From Candidatus Schekmanbacteria bacterium (GTDB lineage Bacteria > Schekmanbacteria > GWA2-38-11 > J061), in assembly GCA_016219965.1 (NCBI GenBank), contig JACRJM010000015.1:343857-407856 (forward strand): a stretch of DNA of 64,000 nt, written 5' to 3'. The translations under genes and the position numbers were made by a program. Below, piece after piece: positions 15,601-23,521 of this stretch (its first letter is position 1; each line of letters begins with the position of its first letter). The notes beneath the pieces are model-generated. The model saw only the letters and a program-made list of their open reading frames with translations, was not told the origin of the DNA and ran no database searches.

Positions 15601-16964
15601 CACCATTAAGTATTCCTTCAGTTGGCAAGATAACTGTAACTGCAACATCTGTGTCAGAGCCGTCAATCTCAGGTACTGCTGAGGTTATTATGGCTAATAT
15701 TTATGGCACTGTAACTGATAACCAGACGCAGGAACCGGTCGAAGGTGCAGGGGTTGTTATAAGCGGCACATTGTATAGCTTGGAGCCGTTTACATATACG
15801 ACTAATACTGATATATCGGGGAATTATACAGCAGTAGTCCCTCCAGGTGAGTTTAGTGTTGAGATAAGCAAAATGGATTATCAGGATTATTTTGATTCGG
15901 CTTTTATAGGTTCCTCGACAGATTCTGTGCAGATTAATGTCGAGCTTTCATCTGATGCATCAACGGTTCCTGTCGGAAGCGTTTCAGGAAAAGTCTTAAC
16001 ATCTGTAGGCGAGCCAATCGATGGGGCAGTTGTGACAATAGACGGAGGAACTCAGACAAACGGTGTGTTTGCAGCCACCAGTTCAGGCTCTGATGGCTTC
16101 TATGAAATAAAGTCAATTCCAATAAATGGCACAGATGGAAATCCGATTGCAGGGTTTACTGTGTCAGCAATAAAGGATGGCTTTGACAAGTATTCATCTA
16201 CAGGTATCCAGCTTATTACAAACACCAATACAGCCAATGTTGATTTATACCTTACGGTATCTTCAGGCGAAACTGTTTATTTCAGCGATGATTTTGAGAC
16301 TGATAAAGGATGGAACGTCAGCAATGATGTAATTACAGATACAGTTCGGTGGCAAAGGATTCAAAACCCGGAGGTAATTACAAATACCGCCTATCCATTA
16401 TATGTAACACTTCCGCCCGACGATATCTCAGGAGGGGCTTTGCCGTCACCGCACTCGAGTGAGTGGTGCCTGTGGTTTGGCGACCCGGCTTATGGCAATT
16501 TTATGGGAACACCTTCTTCTTTAAACACATCAAAGAACGGCGGGACTTCAGAGATAACTCATTTAGGTTCTATTACCTCTTCTTCAACATCACTTATAAA
16601 TATTCCATCTAATGCGATATCTCCAAAGCTTAGATTCTGGGCATGGTGGGAGGTTGAAGGGGAAAATCCTAATGGATTTGATGTGATGGATATTTATATT
16701 CTTAGCAGCGAAGTTGAAACACAGATTCTCAGTCTTAACCCGCTTGTAGACCCGGTTGTTCAAGACAGAATTGACAAACCATATACTTCTGCAGGTTTTT
16801 TCAGGGTTCCAATTTGGGTGCCTTATGAGATAGATCTCTCTCCCTCCTATATAGGACAAAACATACAGATTATTTTCAGGTTCAACACAGCTGATGAATC
16901 ATATAACGGCTTCAGGGGATGGCTGATTGATGATGTGAAGGTTGTTGATACAGGGATAGAATAA
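12657..16964 (+). CDS. Giant secreted Ig-like/carboxypeptidase-regulatory repeat protein
   Basis: A 1435-residue exported surface protein, probably an adhesin. Signal segment about residues 8-33. Several Ig-like domains share a common pattern (SLGETKQFTAEV ... VAWSV ... GTIDSSGLYTAP): clear copies near 375-465 and 935-1015, degenerate ones near 40-125 and 260-370. The middle (about 565-840) is beta-propeller-like, with periodic SNGDIFAGE and PDGNIYATND motifs. Two carboxypeptidase-regulatory-like domains follow (about 1017-1100 and 1105-1190). The C-terminal 220 residues contain FSDDFETDKGW and GWLIDDVKV, typical of MAM-like jelly-roll domains of secreted proteins. No sorting signal or lipobox. 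Last gene of the beta-barrel/FecR operon; the next gene starts 10 bp downstream. Confidence 0.8.
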   Translation: MVRHNKISDLIFTVCAVFFLLVLSGSAFYHAAAENRKDGPRVLVTPGDSSIGAGKSRHFSLKSAESSVNVNKISKNGKWTVNGIEGGKKSLGKINKKGVYKAPKKNTGVEKVTIGFNGSSDSNVTVIPAIIKLKDNKPGNGRLNLRVKWKKNGSSKAQEKAPAEIKSVKGIATKEDDPDKGKEFSSNPAIVNLSESRELAFNVPIGSYTVFLQAFDEENGKGNVIYEGTRTGVEAVETGAGQPEPKPITIFLIEKDTTPSIDISPVTATVHISGTLQFSSLVGGVVTDTGNPVRWLICPDSYSKLNDFLESSEMIQSKYMKKWKKLYGSIDDNGLYSASGMSSKKFNVIGLLKSSVDDGVSGNIYDTALVTVIPQISVSVLPNSAYVSLGETKQFTAEVSNVISNSTVAWSVIGGNSNGTIDSSGLYTAPSEMPANSSVMVRATSEEDNSVYGEATVTLESPSYTISLVAPDIPNGSIYNLLAISTTTAVSEVTAAVAADTYEAVFIPQISEGWDPVTGTILNVKGNILIADIPDGLPFGECNVTLKNKLNSGSSNTLKITILPPFDQTLAVTGIGEDSGYYSSGICTDKLYDSNGDFYVSLGAYGDGSTTMGKIIKINPSGEQSLVTDNVGYVRGIDMDSNGDIFAGETYYDLDTTTYYDRLIRVPSGSDTPLRDFTSTDFLYDMYGVAVGPDGNIYATNDVSNESIYQYPPSGGEGTIYTTPGDETIGLAFNSEGYLFMAEDDDSRIFRAPPGGGESETFIDSSFYASSLEIDYQDNILIGTYGNYVVIYDRAGNNLGDWFKLNLDEIIGVKTDLNNNLYILDINNKAFRFTAPQLPDFKPTIGGFEIKDVYYDGNVYATIAINAYYIPCECTWTANIDGTEYELSQVADNTLQGTVPLSILLKSGKISVYIFSGDNSSNTINFPIPKEIFILPDKVFLNPGETNSFTAYYTGTDSGAVNWSVEGGAGLGSIDSTGLYTAPLSIPSVGKITVTATSVSEPSISGTAEVIMANIYGTVTDNQTQEPVEGAGVVISGTLYSLEPFTYTTNTDISGNYTAVVPPGEFSVEISKMDYQDYFDSAFIGSSTDSVQINVELSSDASTVPVGSVSGKVLTSVGEPIDGAVVTIDGGTQTNGVFAATSSGSDGFYEIKSIPINGTDGNPIAGFTVSAIKDGFDKYSSTGIQLITNTNTANVDLYLTVSSGETVYFSDDFETDKGWNVSNDVITDTVRWQRIQNPEVITNTAYPLYVTLPPDDISGGALPSPHSSEWCLWFGDPAYGNFMGTPSSLNTSKNGGTSEITHLGSITSSSTSLINIPSNAISPKLRFWAWWEVEGENPNGFDVMDIYILSSEVETQILSLNPLVDPVVQDRIDKPYTSAGFFRVPIWVPYEIDLSPSYIGQNIQIIFRFNTADESYNGFRGWLIDDVKVVDTGIE

Positions 16965-16974
16965 GCGTCTGACC

Positions 16975-17934
16975 ATGCATGGCGTCAGCATAGGGCATTA
17001 CAGCGATTTTAAAGGGATTACAGGATGCACGGTTTTTCTTTTTAAAGATGGTGCATCCTGCTCTGCAAGTATAACAGGCGGTGCCGCAGGCACAAAAGAG
17101 TTCTCGCCACTTTCACCTTCCCATATCGTAGAAAAGATAAATGCCATCTGCATTGCCGGCGGGAGCGCTTACGGGCTGGATGCCTCCTCAGGTGTTATGC
17201 GGTATCTCGAAGAGAAAAAAAAAGGATTTCCTGCCGGAAAGTCATTGGTTCCAATAGTTCCTTCAGCGATTCTTTTTGATCTCCATGTCGGAGACCAGTC
17301 TGCAAGGCCTGATGCAGAGGCAGGTTACATTGCTTGCCGGAATGCGAATGAAGGTGAAGCTCAAACTGGAAGTATCGGTGCTGGCACAGGGGCAACGGTT
17401 GGTAAGCTTTTCGGGATTTCCAGAGCAATGAAAGGTGGAGTTGGTTTTTCAAGAAAAAAAATATGCGGTGATGTTAATGTAGAGACATATGTTTTTGTAA
17501 ATGCCTTTGGTGATGTTTTGGCTTCCGACCGCAGAGCAATCCTTGCCGGATGTCTTGATAAAAATAAAAAAGGTTTTGTGCGTACGTCGGATATAATGTT
17601 GAAAAAAGATATCGGGACCGGATTTACATCAAACACAACTATTGCAGTAATACTGACTGATGCGCATCTTAACAAGGTTGAATGCAGGATTGTATCGAGC
17701 CTTGCTCATAACGGGATGGCAAGGGCTATTGATCCGGTTGGAACGGTGTATGATGGTGACGTGATTTTCACTGCCTCTGTCGGAGAAAAAAAGGTTGACG
17801 TCAATGTCGCCGGCATTGCAGCGGCTGAAGTTTTAGAGGATGCCATAAGGGATGCTGTCATTAAATCTAAGAGTCTTGGAGGAGTTTCGGCGGCATGTGA
17901 CATTGAGTGGAATAAGACAAATCTTAATCTTTAA
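16975..17934 (+). CDS. P1-family (S58/DmpA-NylC type) self-processing N-terminal-nucleophile hydrolase
   Basis: A 319-residue protein of the P1 peptidase family, which cleaves itself to expose an N-terminal Ser or Thr nucleophile. The N-terminal family signature GCTVFLFKDGASCSASITGGAAGT is split here by its hallmark turn GGAAGTKE; the Gly-rich AGGSAYGLDA follows. The likely processing site is Asn220-Thr221 in TSNTTIAVI; a Thr at this position matches NylC-type amidohydrolases more than the Ser of DmpA aminopeptidase. No signal peptide, so cytoplasmic. It begins 10 bp after the giant adhesin gene. Its last 11 bases overlap the end of the convergent rdgB gene. Substrate unknown. Confidence 0.85.
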   Translation: MHGVSIGHYSDFKGITGCTVFLFKDGASCSASITGGAAGTKEFSPLSPSHIVEKINAICIAGGSAYGLDASSGVMRYLEEKKKGFPAGKSLVPIVPSAILFDLHVGDQSARPDAEAGYIACRNANEGEAQTGSIGAGTGATVGKLFGISRAMKGGVGFSRKKICGDVNVETYVFVNAFGDVLASDRRAILAGCLDKNKKGFVRTSDIMLKKDIGTGFTSNTTIAVILTDAHLNKVECRIVSSLAHNGMARAIDPVGTVYDGDVIFTASVGEKKVDVNVAGIAAAEVLEDAIRDAVIKSKSLGGVSAACDIEWNKTNLNL

Positions 17935-18535
17935 AATCAAATATCTTTTTCAGTAATTCTTTCATCTCGCGCAGGGCTTTTCCGCGGTGGCTTATGCGGT
18001 TTTTAACATCCTTGTCAATCTCTGCAAAAGTTTTATCCAGTTCAGGGATGTAAAAAACAGGGTCATAGCCAAAGCCGTTATCTCCTCTGATTTCTTGAGC
18101 TATCACTCCTTCGCATGTTGCTTCAATTGTCATTGTTTTCTTACCTGGGATGGAAAGAGCAATCATGCATCTGAACTTTGCTGTGCGTTTTGCCTGCGGT
18201 ATACCTTGAAGTTGCCGGAGAAGAAGTTTATTCCTGTCAGTATCTGAGATTTCTTCTCCGCCGAATCTGGCAGACAGAGGCCCGGGGCATCCGTCTAAAA
18301 AGTCCACCTCAAGGCCTGAGTCATCTGCAATGGCAGGCAGGTTAAATGCAGATGATACCGCTTCCGCTTTATGACAGGCGTTTTTAAAGTAATCATTTCC
18401 TTCTTCAGGAAGAGCAAAATCTGGCATATCCTTGAGAGATAAAACTTCAATAGAAAGGTCTTTAAGAAGGGCCTTTATCTCCCTTAACTTTCCTTCATTT
18501 TTTGTGGCTATCAGAAGTTTGTTGATTTTTTCCAT
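17924..18535 (-). CDS. rdgB: XTP/dITP diphosphatase (RdgB/HAM1)
   Basis: A 203-residue cytoplasmic housekeeping pyrophosphatase that removes non-canonical purine nucleotides (XTP, dITP, ITP) from the pool. Family motifs: ATKNEGKLREI at the N-terminus (substrate-binding), ADDSGLEVDFL near residue 70 (metal-binding Asp), PGPLSARFGG, and the C-terminal NRISHRGKALREM. Length is typical. Gene ends overlap the convergent P1 hydrolase gene by 11 bp. It is the only gene on this strand between two plus-strand groups, with its own promoter presumably in the 18536-18640 gap. Confidence 0.95.
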   Translation of the reverse strand: MEKINKLLIATKNEGKLREIKALLKDLSIEVLSLKDMPDFALPEEGNDYFKNACHKAEAVSSAFNLPAIADDSGLEVDFLDGCPGPLSARFGGEEISDTDRNKLLLRQLQGIPQAKRTAKFRCMIALSIPGKKTMTIEATCEGVIAQEIRGDNGFGYDPVFYIPELDKTFAEIDKDVKNRISHRGKALREMKELLKKIFDFKD

Positions 18536-18587
18536 AACGCCTGTAAGTTATCACATTTCACAAAGAAAGAATATTTTTCGTTTTCAT

Positions 18588-18616
18588 TTTACTCATTTTC
18601 GCAGCTGAGCTATAAT
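18588..18616 (+). promoter_or_regulatory. Putative sigma70-type promoter for the DUF3467/MoeB/ABC operon
   Basis: TTTACT at 18588-18593, 17-base spacer, TATAAT at 18611-18616. Predicted start near 18623, just upstream of the GGAGG ribosome site of the DUF3467 gene. Confidence 0.55.
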
Positions 18617-18644
18617 CACTCTACATTCAAATGGAGGCATGGAA

Positions 18645-18953
18645 ATGAAAGATGATAAGGGCGGAGGACAAAAGCAGATTCAGCTTAATATCAGATGTGA
18701 TGAGGAAACATCCAAGGGGCTCTATTCTAACCTTGCAAAGATATCTCACACTTTCGATGAATTCTCTCTGGATTTTATTTATGTGAATCCTGATCCTCCT
18801 TTTGGCAGACTTCAGTCAAGGATAATCCTTTCACCGTCTCATGCAAAAAGAGTTCTCGAGGCTTTGACCCAGCAGGTCGAGAAATATGAAAGGAGCTTCG
18901 GGGAGATTAAACTGCCTCCCGCCACACCGGATAATTTTGGTTATGTCCAGTGA
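18645..18953 (+). CDS. DUF3467 family protein
   Basis: A small (102-residue) protein matching the DUF3467 family: IRCDEETSKGLYSNLAKISHT, then EFSLDFIY, then LQSRIILSPSHAKRVLEAL. The family has no established function. Start set at ATG 18645, seven bases after GGAGG; an ATG two codons earlier is too close to that site. It opens a plus-strand operon whose next gene (MoeB-like) begins 24 bp downstream. Confidence 0.8.
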   Translation: MKDDKGGGQKQIQLNIRCDEETSKGLYSNLAKISHTFDEFSLDFIYVNPDPPFGRLQSRIILSPSHAKRVLEALTQQVEKYERSFGEIKLPPATPDNFGYVQ

Positions 18954-18977
18954 CACTGCATTATTATTTTAAATGAT

Positions 18978-19787
18978 ATGTATAATTACTCTGAAGAAGA
19001 ACTTGAAAGGTACAGCCGGCAGATAATCCTTCCTGAAATAGGTGGCAAGGGACAGGAGAAACTTCTGTCATCAAAGGTGCTTATCGTCGGCACGGGGGGA
19101 CTCGGTTCATCCTGCGCGCTATATCTTGCAGCGAGCGGCATAGGAACCATTGGGATAGTTGACTGCGACAAGGTTGACCTCAGTAACCTGCAAAGGCAGA
19201 TAATCCACAGCATGGATACACTGGGTAAGGAGAAGGTCTATTCTGCCTCTGGAAGACTTTCTGCAATAAATCCCGGTATAAAAATAGAGACATACAATAC
19301 AAGGGTAACTTCAATAAATATTCTGGAAATAATGGATGGGTATGATGTTGTCGTTGACGGCAGTGATAATTTCCCTACAAAATTTTTAATCAATGATGCC
19401 TGTGTGATGAAGGGAAAACCACTCAGCATGGCTGGTATTCTTCGTTTCATGGGACAGGTATTCACAATAATACCGGGAAAGACGCCATGTTACCGGTGCA
19501 TATTTGAGCATCCGCCTGAACCTGGTATGGTGCCTACATGCCGTGAAGCGGGAGTCATTGGCGCAATAGCCGGGCTTGTAGGTATAATACAGGGGACAGA
19601 GGTTATAAAACTTCTCCTGGGTCTTGGTTCTACAATCAATGGCATAATGATAATTGATACTTTGTCCATGACTCTCAGGAATATAGAAATCGGGAGAAAG
19701 AAAGATTGTCTGGTCTGCGGTGATTCGCCGGTCATAAAAGAACTTATAGATTACCCTCTTACGTGTGAAGCGAAAAAAGAGAGTTGA
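18978..19787 (+). CDS. MoeB/ThiF-family E1-like adenylyltransferase
   Basis: A 269-residue E1-like enzyme that adenylates the C-terminal Gly of a ubiquitin-like sulfur carrier (MoaD or ThiS) or another small protein. Nucleotide-binding GTGGLGSS at 38-45, DCDKVDLSNLQRQ at 62-74 (Asp and Arg finger), catalytic-loop Cys188 in PTCREAG, and a four-Cys zinc site, C171/C174 and C244/C247. There is no C-terminal rhodanese domain. All active residues are present. No moaD, thiS or mec gene is nearby; instead its stop overlaps the start of an ABC ATPase gene. It may be the cell's general MoeB/ThiF or a dedicated enzyme for an exported product (see findings). Confidence 0.85.
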   Translation: MYNYSEEELERYSRQIILPEIGGKGQEKLLSSKVLIVGTGGLGSSCALYLAASGIGTIGIVDCDKVDLSNLQRQIIHSMDTLGKEKVYSASGRLSAINPGIKIETYNTRVTSINILEIMDGYDVVVDGSDNFPTKFLINDACVMKGKPLSMAGILRFMGQVFTIIPGKTPCYRCIFEHPPEPGMVPTCREAGVIGAIAGLVGIIQGTEVIKLLLGLGSTINGIMIIDTLSMTLRNIEIGRKKDCLVCGDSPVIKELIDYPLTCEAKKES

Positions 19788-20530
19788 TACTTTTTGAAAA
19801 TGTAACAAAAAAATATGGCGACACCTACGCGATTAAAGGGCTTTCTTTTGAGGTGGAAAAAGGAGAGGTCTTTGGATTTATAGGACCTAACGGAGCCGGG
19901 AAAACAACTACGATAAAGATAATGGCAGGCATAGCAAGGCCTACCTTTGGCAAAGTATTGGTCAGCGGGAATGACATTTCAGTTGATCCGGTAGCTGTAA
20001 AAAAGAACATTGGGCTTATCCCAGAGCATCCGTACATATATGAGAAACTTACAGGCAGGGAAGTCCTCTGGTTTGTTGGAAAGATGTTTGGCATGGATAA
20101 CAGGGAAATAAAACTACGTTGCGATGAGATTCTATCCTATTTCAATCTATCCACTAAAGCTGATGATGTTGTTGGGAACTATTCCCATGGGATGAAGCAG
20201 AAACTTGTTATTGCCTCCTCTCTTATTCATTCTCCTGAACTTTTAATCATTGATGAACCAATGGTGGGACTTGATCCAAAGAGCGCAAGGCAGATAAAGA
20301 ATATCATCAGAACAATGGCTGATGGAGGTGGTACAGTTTTTATGTCAACGCACACACTTGAACTTGCTGAATCAATATGTGACAGGATAGCTGTGATAAA
20401 CCGGGGCGAAATAATTGCTACAGGAACCATGAATGAACTTCAGGAGCTTTCAGGGAGCACCGGAGAAAGGCTTGAGGAAATATATCTTACTCTTACAGAA
20501 GAGTCTTCAGATGACAAAATAGAAAGCTGA
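19784..20530 (+). CDS. ABC transporter ATP-binding subunit
   Basis: A 248-residue ABC ATPase with Walker A GPNGAGKTT (34-42), Q-loop region, signature YSHGMKQK (about 134) and Walker B LLIIDEP, followed by H-loop STHTLE. It groups by appearance with NatA/CcmA-type exporters. The start is TTG at 19784, overlapping the stop of the MoeB-like gene, a tight translational coupling. It should energise the membrane protein encoded next (start one base after its stop). Confidence 0.9.
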   Translation: MILFENVTKKYGDTYAIKGLSFEVEKGEVFGFIGPNGAGKTTTIKIMAGIARPTFGKVLVSGNDISVDPVAVKKNIGLIPEHPYIYEKLTGREVLWFVGKMFGMDNREIKLRCDEILSYFNLSTKADDVVGNYSHGMKQKLVIASSLIHSPELLIIDEPMVGLDPKSARQIKNIIRTMADGGGTVFMSTHTLELAESICDRIAVINRGEIIATGTMNELQELSGSTGERLEEIYLTLTEESSDDKIES

Positions 20531-20531
20531 T

Positions 20532-22214
20532 ATGAGCTTTATTCGAAACCTTTATTATATCTTTCATCTTAAGGCTTCTGCCTTCAGGAACGGGATAGTG
20601 AATCTGGGAGTCAAGGATATCCCGCATATCATTGTTTTCTCTTTAATCACTTTGCTTTTTATCCTTTTTGACTACCTCTTTTTTCTGAAAGTTGTGAACT
20701 ATATTTTTAACCTTAACGAGGGGATCGGCAATGTCATTATTGTAGAATTATTCAGAATAATATTTGTCTCTTTTTTTACAATGGTGCTCTTTTCATCTCT
20801 TATCCTTTCAGTCTCAAACCTCTATATTTCATCAGACCTTCCATATCTTGTGTCGCTGCCTGTTAAGGGGATAAGCATTGCCTCTGTTAAGACATTTCAA
20901 TCAATCTTCCAGGCCGCATGGATGCCTGTTATATTTACCATTCCGGTATTTGTCGCTATGGGGAGGGTCTATGGCCTTGAACCAATGTTTTATGTTTTTT
21001 CCATGATATTTCTTGTATCACTTCTTGCTATTGCCGGAGGACTGGGCTGTGCGCTGACGCAGCTGCTTGTCAGGCTTTTAAAACCGGAAAGGGTATATCA
21101 GGCGGCATGTATCGCAGGTGCGATCATTATAGTCTTAATGCTGTTTTTTTTGAGAGCTATTGAACCTGAAAGGCTTGTAGGTAACGTACCGGATGAAATG
21201 GCAGCATCATTCCTTGAAAAGATTAAAGTCCCTGATTATTCTTTTCTGCCTACAACATGGGGGGCGCTGATAATAAAAGAGATGATGAATGGAAGTTATT
21301 CCCCGGCAATGAATTTTATATTTCTCTCATTAGCGGCGGGAATTGTTTCAATCGCTTTTTCGTTAATCCTGTCACTTTTTTTCTATGAGGATTCTCTTTA
21401 TTTGTCTTTGGATGGTTTAAGAAGAATGAAGAAAAAATCAGGAAGTTCATCGGAAAGATATATTTACAAGGGGGAGCGTTTAAAGAATTTCATTGTTATG
21501 TGGGAGAAAGATACAAAGATTTTCCTTCGCGACCCATCTCAATGGACACAGATGCTTCTGCTTGGCGCACTTATGGTCATATATCTTTTCAATATCTATA
21601 AACTTCCGCTTGATAATTATTATCTGAAAAACCTTGTAGCATTCATCAACATGGGAATGGCGGGTTTTGTACTTTCCGCGCTTTGTACAAGGTTTGTTTA
21701 TCCGTCCATCAGCATGGAAGGGTACAGTCTTTGGATGATCCGCTCTATGCCTGTTGCATCAGGAAAATATATATTATCCAAATACATTTTCTATCTTTTG
21801 CCGCTCCTTTTATTTACAGAAGCATTAACTTTTGCTTCTAACAGGCTGTTAAGCGTGAGCAGTTTCATGATGGTTTTGTCGCTTGTAACTATAGCAGTCA
21901 TAACTGCGACTATGGTTGCCTTATCTGTCGGGTTCGGTGCTGTTTATCCGGTTTTTAAGTTTGAAAATATTGCCCAGGTCTCAGCCTCTTATGGCGGCAT
22001 AATCTTTATGATTGTCTCTTTAAGCTATGTAGGTATTGTTATAACCATTGAGGCATTCCCGGTTTATGCTTACTTCCAGAGAGAGATGTTTCTTAGGGAA
22101 GTGGGAGGTGTTGGAATATACGTTGCATACGGTTCAGCATTTCTTCTTAGTCTGATCATTGCAGTGTTATCTCTTTTAAAAGCCGTAAGAGCCTTTTCTG
22201 CCCAGGAAGTATGA
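20532..22214 (+). CDS. Large ABC exporter membrane subunit
   Basis: A 560-residue polytopic protein with about twelve predicted membrane segments in two blocks (about 30-290 and 350-555) separated by a charged loop (RRMKKKSGSSSER). It resembles the putative ABC exporter family of large permeases rather than short ABC-2 permeases. Motifs such as DLPYLVSLPV and the ATPase partner directly upstream support this. It starts one base after the ATPase stop and overlaps the next gene by four bases. Cargo unknown. Confidence 0.75.
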   Translation: MSFIRNLYYIFHLKASAFRNGIVNLGVKDIPHIIVFSLITLLFILFDYLFFLKVVNYIFNLNEGIGNVIIVELFRIIFVSFFTMVLFSSLILSVSNLYISSDLPYLVSLPVKGISIASVKTFQSIFQAAWMPVIFTIPVFVAMGRVYGLEPMFYVFSMIFLVSLLAIAGGLGCALTQLLVRLLKPERVYQAACIAGAIIIVLMLFFLRAIEPERLVGNVPDEMAASFLEKIKVPDYSFLPTTWGALIIKEMMNGSYSPAMNFIFLSLAAGIVSIAFSLILSLFFYEDSLYLSLDGLRRMKKKSGSSSERYIYKGERLKNFIVMWEKDTKIFLRDPSQWTQMLLLGALMVIYLFNIYKLPLDNYYLKNLVAFINMGMAGFVLSALCTRFVYPSISMEGYSLWMIRSMPVASGKYILSKYIFYLLPLLLFTEALTFASNRLLSVSSFMMVLSLVTIAVITATMVALSVGFGAVYPVFKFENIAQVSASYGGIIFMIVSLSYVGIVITIEAFPVYAYFQREMFLREVGGVGIYVAYGSAFLLSLIIAVLSLLKAVRAFSAQEV

Positions 22215-23470
22215 AGAAGGTCGAAAAGATGTACAATGAGAATCATGATAAGTCTGAAGCAGTGAGACGCTTTGTTTATCTTTTATCCAGTCAAATTACA
22301 TCTGATAAAATAAAAAAAGAGGAGGCATATCTTCTGGATTGCTTACCTGAAGAAGATACATTAGCAGATTGCCTGATAAAGCATAAGATGGCTCCGCTAG
22401 TTTTAAAAAACATAAAAGATAGTCGGCTCGAGGGTAAAGTAAACGGGAAGGTTTATGACCTAATAAAGGATCTGGCATACAGGTTAGCCGCAAAAAACAT
22501 TATGTCTATCGAGAGATTCCGGAGTATTGCCTCTTCCTTAAAAAATACTGGCATTGATTTTATCCCCCTTAAAGGACTTTCTCTTTGTTCACGGGTTTAC
22601 AAGGATGACGGGCTTCGTCCAATGGACGATATAGACATACTGATAAAAGAAGAGGATTTGCAAAAAACCAAGGATATACTATTCACATGCGGACTTGAAC
22701 CTGAAAGAACAGAGTACCAGTCAGTGATCCATGCTGCTCTTGAGGCGTATTCATCCAAGGAATGGATTGAAAGTGCAGGCGAGAGAACTGATGAGGTTCA
22801 TTTCAGGGATTTCAATAATGGTTTCATGATTGACCTCCACTGGAACCTGATGGTCATTGGAAGCTCAAGGCAGTTTGACATGAAAAAGATATGGAGCAGG
22901 GGAGTAGAAGGAAATGTAAGCGGTATACCGTGCCGCTTCCTTTCGCCGGAAGATGAATTACTGCATCTCATTTTCCATCTTATTGAGAAGCATCTGGTGA
23001 AAGGGAATGCCGGGGTAAGGCTTATCTGGTTTGTTGACATCGTTCATTTCCTGACAGTTTTTCAAGATAAGCTTGACTGGAGCTATATAGAAAGGGAGAT
23101 AGAACTTTTTAAGCCAGATAAGGAATTTTATAGAGTCATCAATTTCCTCTACAGGAATTATCATGTTTTCTTTCCTGATAAAATTATTTCTCATAAGGAT
23201 TCGTCAATGACGGAGATTACCCCTGATGACATTATGGCTTCATTTATTGAGTCAATTATTGAGTCAATGACGAGCGGACAAAGCAAAAATGATAATACAG
23301 GAGGATCACATCTGTTTCCGCAGATTAATGAATTAAAGGGGTTTCAAAATAAGATTAAATACATCTTTTATACTTTATTTCCGGTTCCTGCATATATGAG
23401 GGCAAGGTACGGGTCTAACAGAGGCTTTAGTCTTTTAAAAAGTTACATAAAAAGATTGAAATTAATTTAG
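22211..23470 (+). CDS. NTP_transf_5-type nucleotidyltransferase family protein
   Basis: A 419-residue protein with the nucleotidyltransferase core FIPLKGLSLCSRVY (118-130) followed by RPMDDIDILI (136-144), whose Asp residues would bind metal, and FMIDLHWNL and LLHLIFHLIEKH further on. This matches the uncharacterised NTP_transf_5 family, often found with polysaccharide or natural-product genes. It is coupled to the exporter permease by an ATGA overlap, so a role in making or modifying the exported product is plausible but unproven. The gap after it (23471-23521) has no feature. Confidence 0.75.
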   Translation: MKKVEKMYNENHDKSEAVRRFVYLLSSQITSDKIKKEEAYLLDCLPEEDTLADCLIKHKMAPLVLKNIKDSRLEGKVNGKVYDLIKDLAYRLAAKNIMSIERFRSIASSLKNTGIDFIPLKGLSLCSRVYKDDGLRPMDDIDILIKEEDLQKTKDILFTCGLEPERTEYQSVIHAALEAYSSKEWIESAGERTDEVHFRDFNNGFMIDLHWNLMVIGSSRQFDMKKIWSRGVEGNVSGIPCRFLSPEDELLHLIFHLIEKHLVKGNAGVRLIWFVDIVHFLTVFQDKLDWSYIEREIELFKPDKEFYRVINFLYRNYHVFFPDKIISHKDSSMTEITPDDIMASFIESIIESMTSGQSKNDNTGGSHLFPQINELKGFQNKIKYIFYTLFPVPAYMRARYGSNRGFSLLKSYIKRLKLI

Positions 23471-23521
23471 CAAAATATCTTATTCAATCTTAGGTGTTCC
23501 TGAAAAAAAGAGATTTGAAAA

